Below are positions 34,848-44,384 of a stretch of DNA of 44,802 bases, piece after piece. A program made the translations under genes and the position numbers. Origin of the DNA: Emmonsiellopsis sp. PD_33 (Eukaryota > Ascomycota > Eurotiomycetes > Onygenales > Ajellomycetaceae); contig JANTQF010000294.1 in assembly GCA_032988165.1 (NCBI GenBank), forward strand, positions 1-44,802. Reading direction: 5' to 3'. The notes beneath the pieces are model-generated. The model had not been told where the DNA came from. It was given only the letters and a program-made list of their open reading frames with translations, and ran no database searches. The stretch's first letter is position 1. Each line of letters begins with the position of its first letter.

Positions 34848-35454
34848 CCCCTCAAAATGATTAGAAACTTAAATACAGAAGGAAAATGATTAATACTAGC
34901 AGCTTAATTAGTAGGAATTATAGAGATACTATATTAATCATACATTACATTATTATTTATGAGATTGAATTAATATTACATTTATTTGCAAGGTTTAAGG
35001 ATGAATGAAGTGAGTAAGATTAATGGTATTTTATATGTATATTATAATTTTTTTATGCTAAGCTAATAGTGCCTGAGCATTAGAGGAGGAGATATGATAG
35101 AAGTATGTTAGCTCTCAGCTAGTAATAAGAAATATTTCATAGTTGTAATTAATTAATCTATATATTATATCAGTCTTACTACTTCTCTATTATAGTGTCA
35201 AGGGTTTATACTTAGATCTTTTGTATGGAAGGTAATATCTTATAAAGGATATTAAAGGAGGGAGGATTTTCTTTTCCAGGAAGAAGAAAAATAGTAAAAG
35301 AATTTCAAAGTAGTTATAGTTGATATGTTGTAGGAAGGAGAATGTTGAAGATCTTTAATAGGAGAAAAGATATTTAATGAAAATGAAAAAAAGATAGAGA
35401 AGTAAAGAAGAGCCAGGTATTTATAATTAAAAATAATTGAATTAATAAATATAG
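34848..35454. other. AT-rich stretch, nothing recognised
   Basis: Only short open frames without resemblance are seen. If the LTR candidate to the left is real, remnants of its element body would lie here, but I could not identify any. Confidence 0.4.
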
Positions 35455-36040
35455 GGAGCTTCACTTCACAAAAGAAATCAAATCAATGAACATAGAAAGC
35501 TTTGCAAAAGGAATTAAATTGATGAATATAGAGAGCTTTATGAAAGAAATTAAATCAATAAACATTCATGAAAGAAATTGAATTGATGAACATAGAGAGT
35601 TTTGCAAAAGAAATTAAATTGATAAATATAGGAAGCTTTGCAAAAGGAATTGAATCAAAAAGATGGGTGGAAACTTAAAGCTTCATAAAAGAAATTAAAT
35701 TGATGAATATAGGGAGCTTTGTGAAAGGAATTAAATTGATAAACATAGAGAGCTTCATAAAAGGAATTGAATCAATAAACATTTATAAAAGAAATTAAAT
35801 TGATGAATATAGGGAGCTTTGCAAAAGAAATTAAATTGATAAATATAGAGAGCTTTGCAAAAGAAATCAAATCAAAAAGATGAGTAGAGATTTAGAGCTT
35901 CACAAAAGAAATTAAATCAAAAAGACAGGCAGGGACTTGAAGCTTCATAAAAGGAATTAAATTAAAAAAATGGGGAAGAGTCTACAAACTACCTTTATCT
36001 ACTCATATGGAGCTTCATGAAAGGAATTAAATTTAGTAAA
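35455..36040 (+). repeat. Minisatellite, 36-bp unit, about 15 copies
   Basis: The unit is close to AGCTTTGCAAAAGGAATTAA then ATTGATGAATATAGAG. Variants TTTGCAA, TTCATAA, TTTGTGA and TTCACAA point to an ancestral TTCGCGA that lost its CpGs. Several copies are shortened or carry an inserted AAAAGATGGGTGG-like piece. The copies have diverged, so the array predates the mutation. Confidence 0.85.
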
Positions 36041-37974
36041 CTATCATAATAGTAGAATACATAATAGAAAACCACATTATCTATTTCTCTACCTCAGAAG
36101 ATAGTATCATCTCTGAAATAGTAGTAAAGTCTATATTCTCCAAATCTAGTTGTCAGTCTTATGCATCAGTTGATTTAGAAGATTTCCTCAGGATTGATGT
36201 AAGTTTAGAATCAATATACTATTAAATGATCACATGAAGGTCTATATATATAATAGTATATACTTGATGATCATCTAGTAGAGTATTAATTATAATTATC
36301 CTTTCTGTTGAGTATTTCTTTTTATAAATATAATTTCTACATCATTTTTTTGTCTCAGTAGGAAGATACTCATTAATATCTACTATATATTAATATAACT
36401 CTCTCTAAAACACAGTATAAAGAAGTACTCTACTTACCCCACCCAGAATACTGATCCTGTAAGTCTTTTAGGACCCTTAGATCAGATGTTAAACCATACT
36501 ATTTAGCATTTTTTGGATAATTATAAAGCATCCAAAGACATCCATAAATACTATATGATTATTAGTATTTTGAATGAATGTAATGATCATTTTAAATACT
36601 AATATATTTTAAAATCTCATTCCACATAATTAGTATATAAACTACAAGAAAGGCAATACAATCAGAAAGTATATCTTACTGGTAATGATTTTAGTGGCTG
36701 AGTCTTTAAAAATAAGACTAGAAGATGAAAAAATTAGATGTTAGTCTTAATATTAAGATGATATAATAAATATAATGATTAACTTACTCTTTAAGAATTT
36801 ATAAATTTCTTTGCAAGCTAGCTCCACTAAGTTTCAATACATTGATTAGCAGTGCTAATTCTATATCAATAGCATTAATTAAATGATATATCAGGGTTAA
36901 TTTGCTGACACAGTTTAAACTGGGCTGCAGCTATTATGAGAGTTTTAATACCCTAATCTGAGCAAATAACCTGTGGGAAAACCTGGTTTGTCTCAAGAGT
37001 ATCAAGATATTATTAGAGAATAGAGACAGTAGTTTGGCAGCTAATCCTAATATATATCTAAATAATATATTAAGAATATGCATTGATAGCTGCATAAATC
37101 TCAATTTCTCAGTGATTAAGCTTGCAATACCCATCAACAGACTACAGATAATTTAAATCTAGAATGATATATATTCCATGATAGCATTAAAGATCATTAA
37201 GTTAGCAGTTAATTTCATTAGGATCAAGCTGATGAACTGTGTTGAATAGATAATCTCTACAGTTAAATTTCTATATTAATTTTCATTATAATTATTATAT
37301 TAATTAGTTAGAGATTTCTTACTAAGAGATAGCATAGTCTTTCTTTCAAAAATGTATATAAAGATATTTATATCTAAATACTTAAATAAAGTCATCATTC
37401 AGCTCTTTCTGAACAGTCTCTACTAGTTCCTACTGTATTTCCTTAATATTATAATCAAACTGTTACTATGGAAGTCCCATGTATTTATAGATTTAGAATA
37501 ATCTATATAGGCTGAGTTTATATTCTTTATTACTAAGGATTTACAGTATTTCATTATTCTACAAACTTTTAGAGAATAAATCCTGAATAGCACTTCATAC
37601 TTCATTATTATTCTTTAGTTTCTGATACTTTACTTAGAAATATTCCAGTATTTTAATGACTCAGTTAGAGTAGTATGACCAATAATGAGGTGTTTTTCAT
37701 CCTTTAGATATTGAAGAATATTCTATTGCATTAGACCTTATTCAATGAGATTATAAATTAGATTTTAATAGGAGCTTAAGATAAATTTACCATGAGAAGG
37801 CATAATAAAAGAGACATATAAGAGGCTAATAATGTTAAAAAAAGAAAGATGAAAGTAGAAAAAAAAGCTTCTAATTTGAAAAAGATTAAAAATAAATCAT
37901 AAATAAATAATGGTTGCTAAGGAAACCATTTTTTTCTAGTCCTCCCTTACATGCAGATTATCTTCTGAAAATTA
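36041..37974. other. AT-rich stretch, nothing recognised
   Basis: About 1.9 kb of AT-rich sequence without a repeat or gene I can support. Confidence 0.4.
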
Positions 37975-38130
37975 AGTAGATTGAGAAATAAATTATTAAC
38001 CTCTAGTAAATCTAGAAGGTCAGTAGCTATCTATATAGAGCTCTCTAGAGCTACTAGATTTATTTATGATGCTGTGCTCTAGCTACATTCAGATAGAGCT
38101 TTATAATAAGATATATAATAATATATATAA
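37975..38130 (+). repeat. Fragment related to the gypsy LTR
   Basis: GAGAAATAAATTATTAACCT and the following GGTCAGTAGCTATCTATATA match, with an insertion, the LTR segment at 25018-25070 and 32053-32106. The remaining LTR is not recognisable, so this is a fragment or a relative of the same LTR family. Confidence 0.5.
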
Positions 38131-38292
38131 TAAGAATTGATGAGATAGTTATGAGATGTTTGAATAGTAAAATAATATATCATCAGTCTAAGAATATAAT
38201 AGATAGCTTGATAGTGATAGTGAAGGTATAATTTATACTCTTAGAGATTAAAAATTAATATAAAGATTATAATAATTCTACACTAAATGTAT

Positions 38293-39247
38293 TTAATTAT
38301 CAGGAAGAAATACTAGAAACTCATCTAGCTGCTAGTTCATCTAGTTAAACTCTTTTATTATGACTCCTCTCTTCAGAACCTTCATTGCATGTTTATGAGT
38401 CTTAAAGATCTTACTCTCTTCTATTACTTTCTTTATAATTACTCAGTTTTGAACTACTAGTAGCTTTCTACTCTCACTAATCACTATAGCCTTTAACATT
38501 GAGAGCTCAGATCTAAATATATAATAGATTTAAATAATACTATACTTTAGCAGCTAAATTTTATTTTCTACATACTTTTTAATCTTTAATTATTTCTGCA
38601 TTCACTAAGTATGAATTAGCTGATTGAAATTAGTTTCATCTATCATCTTCTTTATTCTATTTATATAGGTCTTTTCTACTTACTCATCTATAGGTATTTT
38701 ATTACTTTTAAACTCTTTTTCATTCTCAAGGTGCTACTTTGCCTCCTGCATGGTGTTCTTTAACTGGGTTATATATTTTCACATAATAACCCTAGATAGT
38801 TAGAATATTAGAAATAGCTATAGGAAATAAATAAAAGTTTTATATAACTTACATTTCATTAGGAGTAATTACCTGATTTTCTTCAAGTATCACTGCAGTA
38901 ATGCTAGTTCTTACTCTATAATAATTAAATTAATATATAATGAGCTAGTATGAGATTAAATAAGTTATTACTTATTATTTCCTCTTAACCTTAGCTCTCT
39001 TTATAGCCTTAAGTTTCTTATAAACATCTTTATTTATCTTCTTATATTTTATTATAGTATAGAGCTTTTAGAGGTGATAATTCTCAGCAGCTTAGTTAGC
39101 ATTTTTTACTTGATTAAGGGTAAGCTTATCAGTAGAGAGCTTGGCAAGCTATGCATGATTTTTTTGTAAGAATAGATTTATTAAGTACTCTTTAGATTTC
39201 TTTTAGCTATTAGTGATAGTTTCAGGCTTAAGGCCATAGTGACTCAT
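38293..39247 (-). pseudogene. Lysine-rich coiled-coil gene relic with a preserved intron
   Basis: From an ATG at 39247 the minus strand reads MSHYGLKPETITNS then a Lys-rich helical region (IIKYKKINKDVYKKLKAIKR). A probable 61-bp intron at 38792-38852 has GTAAGT, CTAAC and TAG intact. Downstream come more coiled-coil segments (YITQLKNTMQEAK; AIVISESRKLLVV; THKHAMKVLKRGVIIKEF) and a stop at 38293-38295. C-to-T stops interrupt it. I do not recognise a family; the C-terminal basic coil is loosely like tails of pogo-type transposases, but no catalytic domain was found. It is head-to-head with the histone-like relic, 441 bp apart. Confidence 0.45.
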
Positions 39248-39688
39248 TTTTTTGATTGGAGAGGTAGATATGCAGAGGTGGATGTATGGAAATAAATATA
39301 TAAAGATAGAGATAGATAAGAAGGTAGAGATAGAAAGATATATAGAAATAAAAATGATAGCTACTAATTATAAGAATAATTAGTATAAAGAGATAAATAA
39401 AATAGATAGAAGTAGAAAGGATTAAAAAGAAAAACTTATTTATTATTTTTATTAGTATATTTTTATTAAATAATATACTAAGTAATGTAGTTAATTAGAG
39501 GATTTATTATCTTAAAAATATTTTCTTTTCCTACTTTCTTTCATTTTCTATCTTCATCTATCTTATATTCTTCTTTTACTCTCTCTTTCTTTATATCTTA
39601 CTTGGTGTGCCCCTACTACTCCCTTCTATAAAGTAAGTATAATTATTAGTTTCTAGTTAAATGTCAGTTTATATATTAATTATAAAAA

Positions 39689-40180
39689 ATGGTGAGGATA
39701 AAACAAACAGCTAGATATTTTATTAAGAAAAAAGCACTCATGAAGAATCTTACTGACAAGATAGTAAGAAAATCAACTGGGAGTAAGTAATTATCAGCAT
39801 TAAGAATTAGATAAATAAAGAAATCTCACTATTAACATTCTGACAGTAAGTTGATTATAATATTAATATAAAGATTAATATATTAATATTAATAACTTCT
39901 AGCTATTATAATATGAGAAATCTGAAAATATCAGAAATTTATAGAACTCTTAATATATTATACTTCATTTTATTAACTTATATATAAAATTATAGTTAAT
40001 AGAAAAGAAGGAAAGAATATCTACATTCAAGCTTCTATACTAAAAGTATTGTAGAAGATAGTAGAGGTAGCTCTAACTTCTAAACTTAAAAGTATATTAT
40101 CTATTTAAATACTTTTATTAGTTATTTGACATACTAATATAAAAATAATTAGTAGTAAACTATCTTGTTATTCATGCTAA
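39689..40180 (+). pseudogene. Histone H3-like gene relic
   Basis: The ATG at 39689 opens MVRIKQTAR, differing from the invariant H3 N-terminus MARTKQTAR by two changes, both C-to-T. The next 20 codons align without a gap to the H3 tail (KALMKNLTDKIVRKS against KAPRKQLATKAARKS), most differences being transitions. After stops, ALRIR and KKS match the ALREIRRYQKS region. In the same frame at 40025, IQASILKVL-stop-KIVEVALTS aligns with the H3 segment FQSSAIGALQEAVEAYLVS. The middle (39845-40010) is poorly matched and may contain an intron. I judge it a decayed H3 or H3-variant gene lying within 300 bp of the right outer inverted repeat. Alignment is by eye, so confidence is moderate. Confidence 0.5.
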
Positions 40181-40406
40181 ATATATAATAATTCAGTCTT
40201 ATGATATGTAGCTGGTGTAGAAACTTTAGAAGATAATAATAGAATATAAGTTCTCTGATTACTTAGATTGATTTAATGAGGAGTATTGATTTTTTTATTA
40301 AATTTTTAAATTCTGAAAAAAAAAATATTACATCAGAACTTAATAATCTTCTTACTGATTTTAACTAGTGTGTGTGCATATGTGGTAATAAGGATTTCAA
40401 GTGTAA

Positions 40407-40451
40407 AACATGAAATTTTGTGTTATGGACATTTATCATTATAGACTGCTG
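40407..40451 (-). repeat. Right outer terminal inverted repeat, 45 bp
   Basis: It is the reverse complement of 6460-6504 with four transitions. It ends TCATTATAGACTGCTG followed by TA at 40452-40453. Ordinary composition begins at once to its right. Confidence 0.85.
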
Positions 40452-40453
40452 TA

Positions 40454-41171
40454 CCAACTCAGTTTGAACATGAATGAATGTCTGATCCATCCCTGGCATT
40501 CCCTGCCTCGGCAACCCTACCAAGCCCGTAGCCCTAACTCCGTCTTGGCTATCCACGGCCATGGCCTCCTGACCCCGCAATAAAGGAACAAACCCGCATT
40601 ATGGAGATGCAGTTTCTATGGATGGGCTGCAACAATAAATTACCCAAATCCTCCCACAGCCGCGTGATATTGTGCTGTACGACAGGAAGAATTCCCAGCC
40701 TGATGCTCCCCACGAGCAAATCTAGAAACCGGAACAAGAAACTTTAACTATTAGTAACTCAGCATATGGTGCTATCATTGGACTTTACCGGCTTCAACTC
40801 TGGATGCTACGCTGGATGTGCCCCTTTTCTTTTTCTGTGGACTCCGGGGCCAGCAGCTGCCACTGATCTGCACCACCACGACGGGGTCAGCTTCCCCATA
40901 TTATTTGGCCGGCGCCGGCAGAAGGGATGATGGCTGTTTATTTATTTAAGCCCCCGGCTGCTGCTGTTCGGCCGCTGATCTGGTTGAGAAAAGTGACTGG
41001 TGATGGTGGGTTGCAGAATCGTCTTGATCCTGTAGTTATCTGTAGGCGACAGTTACACTTATTACACGCCTTCATAGATAGTTAGGGAGATCCGACGAGT
41101 CTGTGTCTCTTTATTCGTTTCCTGTACTTTGTTTGGTTGTATTATTTTCCTTTTTTCTTTTTCTTTTTACC
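40454..41171. promoter_or_regulatory. Intergenic region and beta-glucosidase promoter
   Basis: Composition is normal from the first base. A TATA-like TTTATTTATTTAAG lies near 40937-40950. Two matches to the CreA carbon-repression consensus SYGGRG occur: CCGGGG at 40844-40849 and, on the minus strand, 40952-40957. They fit a catabolite-repressed glycosidase, but each is a 6-bp match. A 62-codon minus frame at 40549-40737 shows no family resemblance. Confidence 0.45.
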
Positions 41172-43932
41172 ATGTCTTTCTTTAACTTCTCTTTCCTGCT
41201 CAGTGCTATCTACTTCTCAGTATGCATCTCCGCAGCCGCACCGCCAGATACCAACCAACCCTCCGTCCTCTCCGAGCGTGCAAAGGTTGCAGATGGCTTT
41301 GAGTCCCCTCCATACTACCCCGCGCCCGCGGGCGGCTGGGTGCCTGAGTGGGAAGAGGCATACGCAAAGGCCCACGCCGTCGTCGCCAACATGACCCTAG
41401 CCGAGAAAGTGAACTTAACCAGCGGCACAGGCTATTTCATGGGACCCTGCGTGGGACAGACCGGCAGTGCGCTGCGGTTCGGAATCCCCAACCTGTGTCT
41501 GCAGGATGGTCCGCTCGGCGTGCGAAATACAGACCACGCGACCGCGTTCCCTGCCGGCATCACGGTTGGCGCCACGTTCGATAAGAAACTCATGTATGAG
41601 CGCGGCGTTGCGATGGGCAAGGAGTTCCGTGGGAAGGGAATCAATGTTCATCTGGGCCCGTCGGTTGGTCCGCTCGGACGCAAGCCGCGCGGAGGACGCA
41701 ATTGGGAAGGGTTCGGCTCCGACCCGTCGCTGCAGGGTATTGGGGGGGCGGAGACGATCAAAGGAATCCAGAGCACTGGTGTCATTGCTACTGTTAAGCA
41801 TCTGGTTGGCAATGAGCAGGAGATGTTCCGTATGGCGTTCCCCATCCAGCCGGTTAGTTTTCTGCAGCCGGCGTATTCAGCCAATATCGACGATAGGACG
41901 CTGCATGAGCTGTATCTTTGGCCGTTTGCGGATTCGGTCAGGGCGGGCGTGGGCTCTGTGATGATGGCTTATAATGATGTATGCTGTCTCTCGACCCTTT
42001 CCTTTTGATGCGGAAATTTGCTTACATGCCTGTGTGTCCGATAGGTTAATAGCTCATCGTGTAGCCAAAATTCCAAACTGATCAACGGCATCCTCAAGGA
42101 AGAGTTGGGATTCCAGGGATTCGTGATGACCGATTGGTTTGGCCAGATCGGAGGCGTTTCGTCGGCCCTTGCAGGCATGGATATGGCAATGCCTGGAGAT
42201 GGCGGCGTGCCGTTGCTGGGAACTCCCCATTGGGCCCACGAGCTATCTCGATCTATCCTTAATGGTACTGTTCCTATGGACCGTTTGAATGATATGGTAC
42301 GTTCCCCTTTCCATTCTTGCCCGATGTTTGGCTCTGTTCGAATTCGAATTCTGACACTCATAGGCCACCCGAATTGTTGCTACCTGGTTCAAATTCGGTC
42401 AAGATAAAGATTATCCTCTGCCAAACTTCTCCGCCAACACAGACGCTGAAAAGGGCCTTCTCTATCCCGGTGCTGTCTTCTCTCCAATTGGCGTTGTTAA
42501 CCAATTTGTCGATGTCCAGGAGGACCATAACATCATTGCGAGAGCCGTCGCTAGGGACGCCATAACGCTCCTGAAAAACGAGGACAACGTGCTCCCCCTT
42601 GATCCCAACGCTTCCTTGAAGGTGTTTGGTGAGGATGCCGGACCGGATCCACAGGGTCTCAACTCCTGCGCCGACAAGGGATGCAATAGGGGGGTGTTAA
42701 CCATGGGATGGGGAAGCGGGAGCGCCAAACTTCCCTATATCATCACCCCTGAAGACGCCATCAAGGTCAAATCGCCAAAGACAGAGTTCCACATCAAGGA
42801 TAAATTCCCCAAGGACATTGAAGCGAAACCAGATGATATTGCCATCGTCTTCATTAATGCTGACTCCGGCGAGAACTATGTCACCGTTGAGAGTAACCCC
42901 GGTGATCGAACCACGGCCGGCTTATATGCCTGGCACGGCGGAGACGAACTTGTCCAGGACGCCGCTGAGAAATTCTCAACGGTGGTGGTTGTCGTGCATA
43001 CCGTTGGCCCTATCATAATGGAAAAATGGATCAATCTCCCGTCCGTGAAGAGCGTGCTATTCGCCCACCTCCCCGGCCAGGAGGCCGGCAGCGCCATTGT
43101 CGATATCCTGTTTGGCGACCACAGCCCCAGCGGACATCTCCCCTATACCATCCCGATTGCCGAATCCGACTACCCGGAAAGCGTGGGTCTCATCAATGCC
43201 GTCGGCAAAATCCAAGACACCTTCACTGAGGGCCTCTTCATCGATTATCGCCACTTTGTCAAAGCAAACATCACCGCCCGCTACCCATTCGGCCACGGCC
43301 TCTCATACACGACCTTCTCCCTTACCGATGCTGCGATAACTGCAGGCATCGCGCTGACCGGATTCCCCCCCACCAGACCCGCCAAGGGGGAAACGCCCAT
43401 ATACTCTACTGACATCCCGCCCGCCTCAGAAGTCGAGTGGCCAAAGGGCCTCAACCGTATCTGGCGCTATCTATACCCATACCTCAACAACCCCTCCGCC
43501 ATCAAACCGTCAGACGACTACCCATACCCTGATGGCTACACGACCACTCCCCAACCAGCCGCTCGCGCAGGCGGTTCCGAAGGCGGCAATCCGGCCCTCT
43601 GGGACGTGGCCTACACGGTCGAAGTCAAAGTAACCAATACCGGCAAGGTACCTGGGCGGTCCGTTGCGCAGCTATATGTTGAGCTGCCGGCGGCGGATAC
43701 TCCCAAACTGCAGCTGAGACAGTTTGAGAAGACGAAGATTCTGAAGCCCGGGGAGAGCGAGGTTGTGACGATGGAGATTACGAGGAGGGATGTTAGTGTG
43801 TGGGATGTGGAGGCGCAGGATTGGAGGGTGCCCGGGGATGGGGATGGGTCCGGGGTGAAGCTGTGGGTTGGGGAGAGTGTGGTGGATTTGAGGGTTGTTT
43901 GTGAGGTTGGTGGGGGGTGTCAGGGGGTATGA
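41172..43932 (+). CDS. Secreted GH3 beta-glucosidase (875 aa; exons 41172-41978, 42045-42296, 42364-43932)
   Basis: It hydrolyses terminal beta-D-glucosyl residues, such as cellobiose, outside the cell. The first ATG in frame is at 41172; the frame is open upstream without an ATG. Residues 1-22 form a signal peptide (FFNFSFLLSAIYFSVCISA). Introns of 66 bp (GTATGC...ATAG) and 67 bp (GTACGT...ATAG) are both phase 0, and splicing rebuilds MMAYNDVNSSCSQNS and DRLNDMATRIVATWF. The N-terminal barrel has LQDGPLGVR, GRNWEGFG, KHLVGNEQE and the nucleophile Asp298 in GFVMTDW (often SDW in relatives). The sandwich domain has INADSGENY with the probable acid/base Glu523, then HLPGQEAGSAIVDILFG. A fibronectin-III-like C-terminal domain (from VEVKVTNTGKVPGRSVAQLY) ends the protein. 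Its length matches fungal GH3 enzymes of about 860 residues. No frameshift or missing motif is seen. Confidence 0.95.
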
Positions 43933-44384
43933 TGTTGTGTGTAATATCCATGGTTTTTTGTAGATGATGTAGGATATAGATTTAATATATATATTTTGTG
44001 TGGAATTTGATGTTCATTGATGCCAGTGTCCATGTCGAAGTAAATGGTTTATCAGCCCGGTACTGGCGGAAAGCCGAGGACCACGTGACCTCGGCTTTGC
44101 GCTGTGGCAATAACTAACCAAATTCTGGGCGGAAGTTGTGGCTTGAGATTCTACCAAACCCAACTCTGGGAAACGGTCAACGTCGACGCTGCGGGACGCC
44201 CGGTTGAGCGCATCTCTTCAATAACTATTTGATTTGAGGTCCCTTTCTGCGTGCTTGGCTATACATTCAGCGGCGTCACATTGCCGTATGAGCTTTGCCT
44301 CAAACACATACTCTACCTCCGTCTATTCAGCTCCGGAGAGGAGAGCCCGCCGCGGTTCTCCAACCCACCCATCACACCGTCAAG
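43933..44384. other. Intergenic region between GH3 and CWC16 genes
   Basis: This contains the GH3 3' UTR, a strong palindrome (listed separately) and the promoter of the next gene. Nothing else is recognised. Confidence 0.55.
44070..44098. promoter_or_regulatory. 29-bp inverted repeat centred on CACGTG
   Basis: Perfect 10-bp arms AAAGCCGAGG / CCTCGGCTTT flank ACCACGTGA, which contains the CACGTG palindrome at 44082-44087. It lies 138 bp after the GH3 stop and about 290 bp before the CWC16 ATG. It could be a bHLH (Cbf1-type) site with extended dyad symmetry or a transcript hairpin. Confidence 0.5.

Larger units (their letters stand above)
6458..40453. mobile_element. 34-kb AT-rich nested element island bounded by inverted repeats and TA
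   Basis: Base composition shifts sharply within tens of bases of both edges. The edges are 45-bp inverted repeats (6460-6504 and 40407-40451), each preceded or followed by TA (6458-6459 and 40452-40453), as in Tc1/mariner-superfamily insertions. Inside are a 13.4-kb hAT element, a 7.4-kb gypsy element, minisatellites and broken genes. By eye I find no CpG anywhere in the island except inside the MITE at 21395-21949. Stop codons in the recognisable genes are mostly explained by C-to-T change on one or other strand, consistent with a RIP-type process. About 13 kb is left after removing the hAT and gypsy elements, so the outer element was either large or holds further insertions I cannot resolve. 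Confidence 0.75.

Noticed and set aside
24527..36040. CRISPR-like arrays
   Set aside because: The 37-bp and 36-bp arrays have no unique spacers; units abut and diverge. The genome is eukaryotic.
40549..40737. 62-codon minus-strand frame right of the island
   Set aside because: No domain, short, and overlapped by another frame; probably non-coding.
41103..41171. Longer N-terminus of the GH3 enzyme
   Set aside because: It would start at GTG. The ATG at 41172 gives a textbook signal peptide.
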